Source: Polytrichum commune
Lineage: Eukaryota; Streptophyta; Polytrichopsida; Polytrichales; Polytrichaceae
NCBI GenBank assembly: GCA_950295325.1
Contig: OX485804.1
Location: forward strand, 10,604,001-10,668,000
Reading direction: 5' to 3'
Length of the DNA: 64,000 bases
The position numbers and the translations under genes are program-made. Below, in pieces: positions 22,455 to 33,593 of this stretch; position 1 is the first letter of the stretch, and every line of letters begins with the position of its first letter. The notes beneath the pieces are model-generated. The model did not search any database. It was not told where the DNA came from and was given only the letters and a program-made list of their open reading frames with translations.

Positions 22455-22870
22455 GCTAATGAAAGGAGAGAACCAACTGCTAGTTACAAATGAACCGGTT
22501 GAGTTTCATAAGCACCCGATTTCAGGAAATTACCGAACATTATAGAGGAAATTAGGATATGCTTTAAATTGCATATGTTCAATCGAAATATGTGAACATG
22601 TCAGTGGTTGGACTTGGAAACTGTAGTGTCTCGATCGATTATGCCCTAAATTCTTCTCGCACCTATGATCGGAGAGAACCGGCAGTTAGTTTGAGTAATA
22701 CCCGGTTGAAGTGCAAGAACGCAAGAAAATTACCGACCATTTTAGAGGAATTTATAGGTTACACCCCAATTTCATAAACGAAAACCGGAGAGTGTCAACA
22801 TGTAACCGGTTGGACTTGCAAACCCTAGGATCTCAACCGGTTATGACCCTAAATCTCCCCGATCACTGTC
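22455..22870 (+). repeat. Two tandem units of the AACCGGTT repeat family
   Basis: Unit a about 22455-22665 and unit b about 22666-22870, same orientation. Shared landmarks: GAGAACCGGCAGTTAGTT, then AAATTACCGA..ATT.TAGAGGAA, then a GGTTGGACTTGCAAAC-type block, then CTCAACCGGTTATG, then CTCCCCGATCA. The palindrome AACCGGTT occurs repeatedly. Non-coding. Confidence 0.7.
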
Positions 22871-23810
22871 CCGCACCCGAAACCCTGTTTTATCTGTACA
22901 TTTTTTTTTTACTAATACACTTTTTACCTGCTTTCTCAGGGCGCTTTCCCACTAGGAACTCAAACATGAGTTTATGGGTGGGGCATCGTCCGTTAGTCTA
23001 ACCCTAAACTTAGATGAATCGGGATTTGCAGGGACGGATTTTGCAGTTCAGGGAGACGATGGGTGGTGATGCCCTAAGGGCCTCCCGGGAGAGGGGGGGG
23101 GGGTTCTCGGGACTCATACAGGTGTCCCGGAGTGGTGGTGAGCGAGGTAGCTAGAGTGCCTGCTAACTAGGGTTTGGGGAGGAGAGAAGGACAAGGAGCC
23201 GCATTGAATGAAGCGAAGGGGGGCCGGCCTGACACACTAGCAGTAGCAGGGGGTGAGCGAGTGAGAGTGAGGTAGTATTTATGTACGGGAGGGAGGGAGG
23301 GGGGGACTAGGAGCTAGGGGCTAGGGGGAAGGGGGTAGGGGGGGGGGGTGTTGGGGGCATCATGGGACCAATGTGAGGGGAGGGAGTGGAGGCGCAAGCA
23401 ATATAGTAGTCGTTATGTGGGGGCACTTATGAGCATCTGGCTGATTGGAGGGCCGATCGGCAGCCCCCCCACCCCCCACTCGAGTGCCCAAATCAGCCCA
23501 CATCACGATGACTTATTAACTTACTCCTCGTCCTCCGCTGTGTTACTTAACTTACTTAATCATAAACTGGGGGCCACACGCGTCGCTCACCCGAGCCTCC
23601 CATGAAGTGGGAGCCCCTTGGAGGAAGAAGACACCTCTCTAGCTACAGCAGCTGCGTTTCTGAGCGACTTCCACCCACACACCTCCCCCCTCCCTCCCGG
23701 GTTCTAAAATTCCACTTTAATAAACTCCTCCACCCGACTTGTTCGGAAGATGGTCATTGTTATTCATTAATAATGAGCCTCGTTGTCGGGACACAACCGC
23801 TGGTTAGGTA
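22871..23810. other. GC-rich stretch with G-runs, no supported gene
   Basis: Notably G-rich on + from about 23030 to 23420, with GGGAGGGAGGG-type runs at 23288-23350. Open frames here are short and low-complexity. It may be part of a repeat of unknown class. Confidence 0.4.
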
Positions 23811-23814
23811 CCTA

Positions 23815-24020
23815 TAGATGAACCCGACCGGCCGGTTGAGATTGAGAAATCCCCGGTTGAAGTTGGAGACTGACTTACTTACTTCAGGAGGATTACGGAT
23901 CGTTTTAGAGGAAGCTATAGAAGGGATATACCTCAGATGAACGAATGAAAGCCAACCCAACCCAACCCGGAAGATGATGTGAACATGTAACCGGCTGGAC
24001 TTAGAATCACATGGAGCTTG
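23815..24020 (+). repeat. Diverged unit of the AACCGGTT family
   Basis: Carries GGCCGGTTGAGATTGAGAAA, GATCGTTTTAGAGGAA and ATGTAACCGGCTGGACTTAG in the family's order, + orientation. Confidence 0.6.
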
Positions 24021-24045
24021 ACCGACTATGAATTACACTTAATAC

Positions 24046-24234
24046 CAGGGCCACACCGGGCGGCCCAGCCAAAAACATCAGCCCTACGTATTCTCCGGAA
24101 ATACAAGGCCGGGATTTCAGTTGGCTGGAGTTGTAGCTCCAGCCAACTGAAGTCCCAGCCCTGTATTTCCGGAGAATACGTAGGGCTGATGTTTTTGGTG
24201 ACTGCAGCTGCTGGGGTTTTTGGTGTGGCCCCTG
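24046..24234. mobile_element. Palindromic MITE with a 62-bp near-perfect stem
   Basis: Outer ends CAGGGCCACACC (24046-24057) and GGTGTGGCCCCTG (24222-24234) are inverted repeats. They are flanked by TAC on both sides (24043-24045 and 24235-24237), a possible 3-bp TSD. Inside, 24069-24130 and 24137-24198 pair over 62 bp with about three mismatches and a 6-nt loop. A transcript would fold like a microRNA precursor. The CAGGGGCC end resembles hAT-type MITEs, but no 8-bp TSD is seen. Confidence 0.75.
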
Positions 24235-24328
24235 TACAAACCTTCCCGGCCATTGGTCGTGAGTGAGTTACTGTGTCGTGTTGTTTGTCCTTGATGGGAT
24301 GAGCTTGTTGGGAAGGTGGCCCCTCCCC

Positions 24329-25074
24329 TAGTGATTGGGGAGATTGTTGGGCATAATCGGTTGAGATCCTAGTGTTTGCAAGTCCAACCGGTTACATGTT
24401 CACATCCTCCGGTTTTCCTTCATTAAGTTGGAGTATATTCTTCTATAAATTCCTCTAAAACGATCGGTAATTCTCCTGCAGTCTTGAACTTCAACCGGTT
24501 ATTTCTCAAACTCAACCGGTTCATTTGTAACTAACTGCCGGTTCTCCCCGATCATCGCCCTCCCCTTATGAGGCTCCCATGGGGTGGGGTGGGGTGGGGG
24601 GAGGGAGGAGCACACAACCGAATTTCCAAACTCATGGGATCCCGACACGGCTTAGGGTTTGGGGAAGGCCTGTAATAATGGAGACTCGACACGCATCATT
24701 CAGTTGGGTTAGCAAATGTAAGTTGAAGGTTGTCGTTTCAGTGTCAAAGTTGAGATGTGAAAGTTGTGAAAGGTCGAAGTGGGCGTTCTTCGTACTCTCT
24801 TCTTTGAGGGGTCGCATGCATCGACCCCTCCCGATCGTGTGAACCCCCTATGATCAGGGAGAACCGGCAGTTAGTTACAGGTGAACCGGTTGAGTTTGAA
24901 AAACAACCGGTCGAAGTTCAAGACTACAGGAAAATTACCGATCATGTTCAAGGAATTTATAGAGTATACCCCAATTTCGTAAAGGAAAACTGGAGGATGT
25001 GAACCTGTAACCGGTTGGACTTGCAAACACTAGGATCTCAACCGGTTATGCCCAAAAACCTCCCCGATCACTAG
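24329..25074. mobile_element. Foldback element built from inverted AACCGGTT-family units
   Basis: Left arm about 24329-24562 and right arm about 24840-25074 are inverted copies of the same unit. The ends CTAGTGATTGGGGAG and CTCCCCGATCACTAG match as TIRs. The right arm has the orientation of 22455-22870. The roughly 280-bp middle contains a GGGTGG-rich stretch and a fragment of another repeat. No coding sequence. Confidence 0.7.
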
Positions 25075-27439
25075 TGAACACTTCATCCTATGGGAATAAT
25101 GCATGTTGCCCCAGTTTTGAACATACGGTCCAATCTCATTGTAACATGTGTCGCCGTGGTGTCCATTCTTAACTACAAGGTTTCTCAAATCCCACCCACA
25201 AATACATGCACTTGCATGATTACACTACATTCGTGGTGAGTGTCACCGATTCCATTTCTCTCCTCTTGCTCAATACTTTATTGTAAGCCGCGCGTGTAGT
25301 GTGTCACCAACACTAGATATGAACCTAGTTTTATTTGTCATTTCTTGTGAAACAATTGGGCAGTATAGATATACAACGTTGCAAATATAGTCACTTGGTG
25401 AGCGATTTTTCCGTCCAAATTTCAATTATTCATGACAATATTACATAACAAACTTGTTAGGATGCCAAATATACCAAACTTTGTTTCAGCAGTTGGCATG
25501 TGGATGAACCAAACGAAAGTTGGAAGAACTTGTCCATACAATGTGTTGCTAGGAAAGTTACCAAAGTGACATAAAGTAACATATGAAACTAAATGCAATA
25601 TTTAGTGCAGCGTTGAATTAAGGGCCGCATGCCTTGATATGACTCTAATTGGAGCATTGTTTTTTTCTTAGCCACTATGAGTTGTTGCGTTTCCATAATA
25701 ACGAACTTGTTGGGAAGTTACTCCTCTTTAGGGCACATCTCCATGTGCACGTTGTTCCGGCAAAGAAATGAAACCTCGAATGTTGGCGAAGCTTTGAATG
25801 GGGATGGAGTGGGAGTGATCCCCATTTCCGAGCGCCTTCCACACCCCGTGTTCTTGACCTACTTCCTTTACCATAGCATTGTAGTTTAAGCCTATTGTGA
25901 GTTGTTGTATAGTAATGCGTGGCTAGGGAGGCCCCTCTCCCTTAGGGCAAACTTGCATGCGCCATCTATTTTGGTGAAGGAAATTTGCCTTTGCTTTGGA
26001 CATGATCTTTCAACATTCTATTGGCTGAGTATTCCATGTGGAGTAGGGGAGGATCAACATGTGAGAGAGTAAATTTGTCTTCCTAAGTAACATGCAAGCG
26101 AGAACATTGTCTATCATCCCATCTGTTCATTACGAATGTTGGAGAGTGTTATTATTATTATTATTATTGAATTTCATTCATTGAAATTCTTTAAAAATGG
26201 AAAGAGGCTCAAAAAACGAGTAACTTCAGGGAAGGTGTGAATAATCAAAAGACGCCATGGTAGGGGGGGGGGAAGCAAATTAAAATACAATAATTTATGG
26301 CCCACACTAACAAATTTACGCGAATGAAAAAGAAAAGAAAAGAAAAGAAAAAAGGATAAATTTATGGTGGAAACAAATGTCAATGTTTTGAGTGCCATAA
26401 TTGAAAGGTGGCGAACTTCCCACCTCTAACTTTGGCTTCTCCCTTATGTGTCCACCAACAATCCTCAATAACTAGGTTAAATATAACACACTTTCATGTA
26501 ATTGGCATGTTTGTTTTTTGTCATCCAGTGGCTTTCGTCGACTTGCTAGGACATGGAAGTGTGCCTATAATACTTGGCATGAGATGTTTGGTGTCTAATT
26601 TAATATGTGTTTGAACTCAACCAATGTCAATGTATTGTCTGTATGTCATGTTCCACCATCGTTGTCATTGGTGCGCATCACACCATGCCACTTGTCACGA
26701 TTGCACCTTCATCTCAAAATACGGCATATCCCAAGTCACGAGATATAACTAAGCACTTAGTATTTTTGTTCGTATGAAACTATTAAACATGTTGCACTCT
26801 ACTTTCAAGACATTTGAAAAATGATGTGGTCCACTCTAACCATCATCCTCACTATCATGAAGTCCACACTACTTGGAGGAAAGGTGTAGTTGGGATTCAT
26901 GGGGGGTTCATGAAGGTATTCAAGACTACCTTTCATTAGAAAACGATCAAATAATCAAGTTAAAAACAAACATGAATACATCATGGTGGGGGTAAATTAT
27001 ATGAGGTTAGAGAGTAACTTCCCAACAATTCACCTCCATATGTAGCAACTTGGTTTTTTTAGTGGTAAAGTTTGTGAAATAGACGTTCAACAAATCTGTA
27101 ATTTCAAGGATGTCTTGTTATAGAGCATATACAAATTTAAATTATATATAGATGAGAACCTTCATTGCCTTGAACTCTCATGTAGGGACACATGTTTGAA
27201 AGTCGGCAGGGACGACATGTCCAATAATGCTTTTGTAGCCAAAATGTTCATCCCGAACCCATATAAATGGGCCACCGCTTTACCTTTTCCATTCAAAGGT
27301 AATAACTACGGCCAACCTTATTCAAAAAGTGACCCTTACAAATTTTGTTGAACATAAAAGCATGGGATCGATTTTGGACATAGTCGTGGTCAATACTTTG
27401 AAACTACATAGTTTATTCATACGGTGTCCAAAAAATAAA
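25075..27439. other. Intergenic, repeat remnants
   Basis: 25089-25200 and 31737-31830 share a block (CATA.TCCAATC.CAT, then a GTGGTGTCCA.TCTTAAC stretch). An (ATT)n tract lies at about 26148-26168 and a 9-G run near 26264. No gene is supported. Confidence 0.4.
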
Positions 27440-27630
27440 CAAAATATGATATCTAAGTGTCCACGTACTATTTGAAATTTTTTGGTGGCTATCAACAAAG
27501 GTCGAATTGATTATTTGTACATTATAGAACATCACCATCTTTACTTGGTAAAAGTTTACAGTAGTAATGAAAAAAAACATATAGGAATGTGTAACTCCAA
27601 CTAGTAAGTGACACTCAACATCATGTTTCG
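27440..27630. mobile_element. Diverged copy of the CTACACTAAAT-type MITE
   Basis: Shares the interior blocks TTTGGACATTATAGAACATC-like and CTTTACTTGGTAAAA, then GGAATGTGTAACTCC..TAGTAAGTGACACT, with 32190-32397. The ends are eroded. Confidence 0.5.
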
Positions 27631-29171
27631 TGTATACGCTAATAAGATGGGATGAAACCTTTTTTTCACATTACCCAACATTGTAAACGTTCCACAATGG
27701 TTACAATAATATAACAATAGTAAGTGTGCGTTGATGCTTAAAACAACGGATGATTGATTTATACTAGGTGTAAACCAGAGTCCGGGGAATTCTGTAGAGA
27801 AAACGGCTAATTGCCGAGCTTTCTGGAGGTGGTTCGGATTTTTCAATTTTTACCCAGAAGTGGGCCTAGAGAGTGCAAAATTTATCGGTTGATAGCCCCC
27901 ATTTCCTAATGTATTCAGGCAATTAGCCGACATTTGTTTTTTCATTTATGCAATTTTCGAAAGGTCTGAAGTGGGGCCGGTTTTATATTTTGGTGGTGGA
28001 TGTGTCATTGTCATTTATTCTTTCTTTTTTCAAGTGTTTAGGATTAAATAATGTGGGCATTCACTCTCCAATTTTTTTCGTCTAAATAATATCCTTAGCA
28101 TGAGTTGAACCTAGCAAAGCCCCTACCATATTAGGTTTAGGTTTAGGGTTTAGGGTGGGGTGATGTGGGAACTGTGTGCACTTAATCCTTCCTCCTCCTA
28201 GCTTGTAATTGTCGGCACTACGCGGCACTGTTGGCACTACCCAACACTCCCTCAAACAAGTGATCTCACAAGATGTCCACACGAGTGTGATAACACTGCA
28301 AAATGGCAAGTTACCTGAAGCTTGGGAGATGCAACGAAGTGGACGAGTGTGATAACACAAGATGCGATGAAGTGGACGAGTGTTGTGCACTGCCGGCACT
28401 CCCTCAAACAATATTTTTGTATCACTGTAAGTACAGTACCTCACAGTTTCGCAGAGCAACAACAACGAAAACCTCTTGAAGCTATTGTCACTCAACAATC
28501 CAGCAATTCTAGAACTCAAAAACTCATAATGCAAACGAAAATGCAAGCTCCACCACTGCGGAATGGAAGCTGTGGCGGGAAGCAAGTAACCCTAAACCAC
28601 AAGCCAACAAGGCATAGTCTCCAACTATGCATAGTATTGGAAAAATTACCTCAAATATATATATATATTTGGTTGATTGCCTGTTGTGAAAATCATTTTT
28701 CAATCGGTAATTTGCCGTGGATACTCTAAGGCAGCTTGCCTTAATGCCAACATTTTTTTTTCTTCTAATCGGCCCATTTCCGTAAACCTTGATTTTCTTC
28801 CGGAACCCCTTCCTAAACTTTCCAATTGCATTCGGAAATTCTCAAAATCAACCAGCTAGCTTATAACTAACTACTCGCACTACCCATTCATTGGTGTAAA
28901 CGGGCCCATGAGTATATTATTGGATTTCAATATATTATTTTTTGTCCAAAACTTGTTTGGCTTTAATTATGGCTTGGAACATATATATATATATATATCC
29001 CATGTGCTTGGAGTGTGGAAAGTTTTTCATCGTTTTTTTCGTGGTGGTTGGACATTCATCGGGAACATATATGATCTTTTAGAATATTATTTCCCAAGTT
29101 GTTTGGAAAACCGAATTGATTTCCTCCTGACACCAACAAGTGTGCATCAATGAATGGGGACAACCGGCCAC
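27631..29171. other. Intergenic; telomere-like run and short duplications
   Basis: TTAGGTTTAGGTTTAGGG (28131-28155) is plant-telomere-like. A short imperfect repeat around AAGTGGACGAGTGT occurs at 28338-28382. Microsatellites (AT)n lie at about 28653-28666 and 28981-28998. The overlapping frames 28082-28585 (-) and 28322-28729 (+) show no known protein. Confidence 0.4.
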
Positions 29172-29935
29172 TTCACTGAATTGACCCCACTATTATTAGT
29201 ATGGAAGCATATTCCTTAAGATTCGTCTAAGATGATCGGTTATATTTTCCCTCGAGTCGTGAGTTTCGACCAATTCATCTGTAAACTTCACTGAATAGTC
29301 CTATTATTAGTGTGGAAGTATACCAGACCTTGGATAGCTGCCAAAATCACTATAGTTAACTAGACTTTTTTTCAATACATTTTAGGGGAACAACTATAGT
29401 TAACTAGAAAAATTTAAGACCAAATTCAAGAACTATAGTTAACTAGAAAAAAAAATCAGTCAAACTCTCCATTCTACATCAAAATCGAAGAAGTTCGCCT
29501 CTTGATTTGCTTTAGTTGACGGTCTATAATATGCTCGGGCCACTAACTCTCATCAAGAAATACTTTTATACGATCACTCACAGTGTTGGGCTCATGAACA
29601 ACTTCCATGAACACTACCAACACAAATAAAACATTGGTGTACTACAACACTACAACCGAGTTCTGTAGATAGGCTAAGCTTAACTTTAGTTAACTAAATA
29701 TAACTTTAGTCAACTAAATATAACTATAGTTAGCTACGATTTTTGACAAGGCAAATCGTGAACGACTACAAAAGGCAACTAGTTAACTAATAGTTGAATT
29801 AGTTGGTTAGTTGTCCAAGGTCTGAAGTATACCCATAGGAATCCTCTAAGATGATCGGTTATTTTTCACGAAGTCTTGAAGTTCAACCAATTCATTTGTA
29901 GACTTCATTGAATTGTCCTATTAGTGTGGTTTTTT
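29172..29935 (-). repeat. Tandem partial AACCGGTT-family units, split by the hAT element at 29324
   Basis: 29172-29323 and 29825-29935 share GATGATCGGTTAT, then a CCAATTCAT.TGTA block, then ACTTCA.TGAAT.GTCCTATTA, all in inverted orientation relative to 22455-22870. The hAT insertion falls between them at an AAGTATAC site. Confidence 0.6.
29324..29824. mobile_element. Non-autonomous hAT-type transposon with 8-bp TSD
   Basis: TIRs CAGACCTTGG (29324-29333) and CCAAGGTCTG (29815-29824), flanked by a perfect 8-bp direct repeat AAGTATAC (29316-29323 and 29825-29832). The interior has at least six copies of an AACTATAGTTAACTA-like motif at both ends (29350-29450 and 29680-29800), consistent with subterminal transposase-binding repeats. 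No transposase remains. Its TIRs differ from those of the other two hAT elements here. Confidence 0.85.
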
Positions 29936-31315
29936 TTACTCGGGGGGGGGGGGTGACCGGTGGAAAAATAGAAACCACGTGAGAACAACTATAAGGTGCT
30001 TTTTATTCATTGGCAAGAAAATTTATAGAAACTTTGGATCTACCATAGCCTACTTAAATGACGAAACATGTGATTATAGATAATTTAATATAAAGGGGAA
30101 AAACCCCACTTTAGGTTTGAGGTAGAAAGAAATTAGTAAGACAAAAATAATAATAGAGGAATTTTAAAAATAGGATGAGTACATTCACATATAACACATG
30201 CAAAATGGATGAAATTTTGAACGAGTGGGTTATGATTTCTTTCACCAATATATATCAACATGGATAGATGCCATGCCATATTGGAGTTTTAAGTTGGCCT
30301 CTATACGGAACGATTAAATCAAAATTTTATGAGTAATTTAGTCTCATTTGAAATAATATAGGTCTTCTTCTATAATTACCTATAGGGTGCTGAATATTTG
30401 GTGAAGTAGTTTTTTTCCCTACTTAAAGGGTTTGCTAAAATCCAATTGAAGAGGTAAATAACCCCCATAAAAAGACCCTTTGTATGCACGTGGTTACATA
30501 ACACAAGGGGGAATGACCCCCCCCCCACCCACCTCATTTTTTACTACCAATTACGTTATATCGTATTCTTTGATGTGCAAACCAACTATTTATGTAGCAT
30601 GAAATTTTAAAAATCATACACCGAGTGCAATGTTATAGCAATGCGTAACTCCACACGGTCACCCACACTAAATAGGACAATTCCGTGCAGTTACAAGACG
30701 AATCGGTGGAAACTCAAGACTTCGGGAGAAATAACCGAGCATCTTAAAGAAATCTATAGAATATACCTCTCAACACCGACAGGTGTCAACATGTAACTGG
30801 TTGAACTTGGAAACAATATGATGTGGACCAGCTAGAAATTTAGCCTAAAATCACCCCGGAGACTGGAAGCATTGCACTTTTCTTACGAGGCTTTGCAAAT
30901 AAAGGTAAACCGACAATCGAGCAAATTTAACACGTAGTTAAAGCCCAGCATGTAAAGAGTACATGTTCACGGCTAGGGATTCAAGGTGAAAACGCAGTTA
31001 CTTACAGTGTAGCTTGTAAACGACCATTTTTAGACAATTTGACTCCGGAAATAACATCGGAGACTTCAACTTGGTGTAATGGAGTCTTCCTGGGATGATT
31101 CGGACCTCAACTTTATGAGGGACTTGTTTTTACTAGAACCCCTTCATCCACAATGAATGAATTTACATGGATGTCACGAATTTCAAGTCCATGTTCGCAA
31201 GATGTACCCTTGGGGAGAGGTGATTATGTTGATTCATATATGTAGAGCCTTTGAAGTATCAATTCAATTCAAATAAACGCCTAATTCATGACCAAAGACT
31301 TTGAACTACACTAAA
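29936..31315. other. Intergenic; one diverged AACCGGTT unit
   Basis: About 30660-30865 carries the family blocks in + orientation (AATCGGTGGAAACTCAAGAC, CCGAGCATCTTAAAG, CATGTAACTGGTTGAACTTG). C-run near 30520-30528 and G-run near 29943-29952. No gene. Confidence 0.45.
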
Positions 31316-31649
31316 TAGGTAGATTAGTGTTGGAAACACTAATAGTCGACGAAAACGCTAAATGTAAATTGTCTCTATAGTGTTAGAACACTAAATGTCA
31401 ACTCTAACACTATTTGTACCAAGTAGTAACTTTAAATATTTACATGAGCGCATTTAGTGTTAGATGATATTTTGTAAATCTTGGAATGAAGAATTGAAGG
31501 AAGAAGAATATGAGAACCTCGTAAAAGGTATAATTTGTTCAAACCCTATTCAAACACTAATTGTAATATCAGTTGAAAATTAGTGTTTTAGGTAACTATT
31601 GCATCTAACACTAATCTTCATCTAACACTAATCTACCTATTTAGTGTAG
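31316..31649. mobile_element. MITE, CTACACTAAAT type, with perfect TIR of about 26 bp
   Basis: The left end from 31316 (CTACACTAAATAGGTAGATT and on) and the right end up to 31649 are perfect inverted repeats over about 26 bp. The 334-bp interior is rich in TAGTGTT/AACACTA in both orientations. The CACTA/TAGTG core recalls CACTA elements, but no clean TSD was found. Non-coding. Confidence 0.75.
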
Positions 31650-32189
31650 TCGATTGTGATTGATTTAATACGAAGTGGCAATAAATTTATGAGACCAATG
31701 TTTATACTACATCCCGATGACAAGTGTTAGACATGAAACGATGCCTATGTTTTGAGCACATAGTCCAATCCCATCATACCAATTGCGTCTTGTGGTGTCC
31801 ACTCTTAACAACATCAAAGTAGGGTCATTAGTTTGATGTTTTCGAATAGAGTGACTTATTGCTTTGACTTAATGCAATTTGAAGTTACTAAAATAAACTC
31901 AATCTTGTTTCTTGACACGTGAAGACTTGTGGAGCCATGGGTGAGTGTGTCTTCTGACTTATTTGATGTAATAATTTAGTTTCTTTAGTAATTTGGTCCA
32001 ATACTACAAATACAATCATGACTAGATATCATAGAGATTGATGAAATAATAGAGAATTTAGTGTTACTAATGACCCTATTTAGGGCGAGTTTCCATGTAG
32101 GCCGCTCACCCACCATATTCTAGTGAGAATAAGCACAAACCCGTCCAAATGCAGATGCAGTCTTGTGGGGTAGGGTCTGTATGTGCCAA

Positions 32190-32397
32190 CTACACTAAAT
32201 GTGATATTTAGTGTCACTTACTATTTGGAACTACACAATGTTGTAATTGCTTAATGTACATCTCATTTTTTACCAACATTGGTTGTTTGGACATTATAGA
32301 ACATCTTTACTTGGTAAAAATTTACATTAATCATAATAATATATAGGAATGTATAACTTTGAATAGTAAGTGACACTAAATATCATAACTAGTGTAG
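32190..32397. mobile_element. MITE, CTACACTAAAT type, 208 bp
   Basis: Left end CTACACTAAATGTG and right end ending AACTAGTGTAG. The inner part of the TIR (ATATTTAGTGTCACTTACTA on the left) matches inverted on the right. It shares its whole interior with 58306-58533. Confidence 0.75.
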
Positions 32398-33002
32398 TTG
32401 CTCTCACCCTCTCAAATCCGGGCCCACCTACTAACCTCCTCCTCCTCCTCTTAAAACCGGTATTCGATCTTTTGGTGACTAGCACTTGTAGGTCAAAAAG
32501 AGTTTTAGTGGGTGCATGGAGATCTAGCAACCCTTGTCCATTGCCCTCCACATTGTAGTAGGCCACCAAAATGTGGTTGGTTGACGGCTCATCTACATGC
32601 GAACACTTTCAACCTACTATTATCTAGAATCTAGTTGGCGAGCAGCCTACATGGAAACTCACCCTTAGTGTACAAACCCTGCCATGTATCACTCATACCA
32701 AGGTCACACCGGCCTGGCCTTGCCCAGCCAACCGATAGTGGTGGCCAGGGGTGTAGCTGACCGGGTCGCCCCGATGTGGCCCCTGGCCATCCAACTTGCC
32801 CAACAACAGTTTTCGGCATGGATTGATGCCCCTGCCTCGGTATTAGCCCTTGCCCAAACCATAATAACCGTAACAAAACACAAGGACCATAATTCTCAAC
32901 AATAAACACAAGTATTGAATATATTTAATAAACACATAAGCAAATATATAATCCCATACGTGTATATGATTATATACATGAATAAATGAATGGATACCTA
33001 AA

Positions 33003-33041
<39 letters not shown>

Positions 33042-33242
33042 CAGATATTTCTTTGTCTTATCATAGTGGAAAATGTATATATATATATAAGATATTACCA
33101 ACCCCATCTTACCGACTAGAACTACCCACCTATTTTTTTGAAAAGATATGTGAATATTGGCACTTCATCTCCAAATCTAATCGTTTGCCTCTTTTATTTT
33201 CACATTCTCTAACCAATACTCAAATAATGCATTTTTGTTTAG
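32398..33242. other. Intergenic, with (AT)n microsatellite
   Basis: (AT)n at about 33006-33039. The stretch before 33243 (T-rich, ending TTTTTGTTTAG) looks like a plant intron 3' end. Confidence 0.45.
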
Positions 33243-33587
33243 TCTTATGGGGAGCAATCCAATGTGTCGGGTCCATCTCAGACGCCAATTGTAGTTGATC
33301 TAAATTCCGCAGTATGATTCGATGAAGAGATGGAGGAACAAGAAGAAACAACACATGTTGGGGTAAATGATCATCCACCAAGTGCCTTTCAGAGTATGGT
33401 TGGACCATCCACGGCTGCTACGCAAGATGAACATGTGAGTGGTCAACGAGTTGGGGAGAAAAGAAAAACGATTGTTAGTGAATCCCAATACATGGCGAAT
33501 ACAATCACAAACTTTGATTTATTGTATGGAACAAAAGAGGATGCCAAACTACAAGCTCAGATACAATTAAATCCGAAAATCGCTTAA
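33243..33587 (+). pseudogene. Relic exon of an unrecognised, probably transposon-linked protein
   Basis: A strong acceptor (TTTTTGTTTAG, ending 33242) is followed by a frame with GEQSNVSGPSQTPIVVDLNS, an in-frame TGA at 33315-33317, then DEEMEEQEETTHVG, PSTAATQDEHVSGQRVGEKR and ITNFDLLYG. It ends at a TAA (33585-33587). Low-complexity acidic and Ser/Thr/Pro-rich linkers with a basic GEKRK motif occur in Myb/SANT-like proteins of plant transposons, but I cannot assign a family. It may once have joined to 35403-35597, which is in the same frame phase and encodes a coiled coil. Confidence 0.4.
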
Positions 33588-33593
33588 ATGAAC

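Noticed and set aside
23270-23480. CpG-island-like promoter
   Set aside because: The stretch is G-run rich rather than CpG rich and has no gene after it.
28082-28729. Overlapping frames of 167 (-) and 135 (+) codons
   Set aside because: They overlap on opposite strands, include a short duplicated sequence, and match nothing I know.
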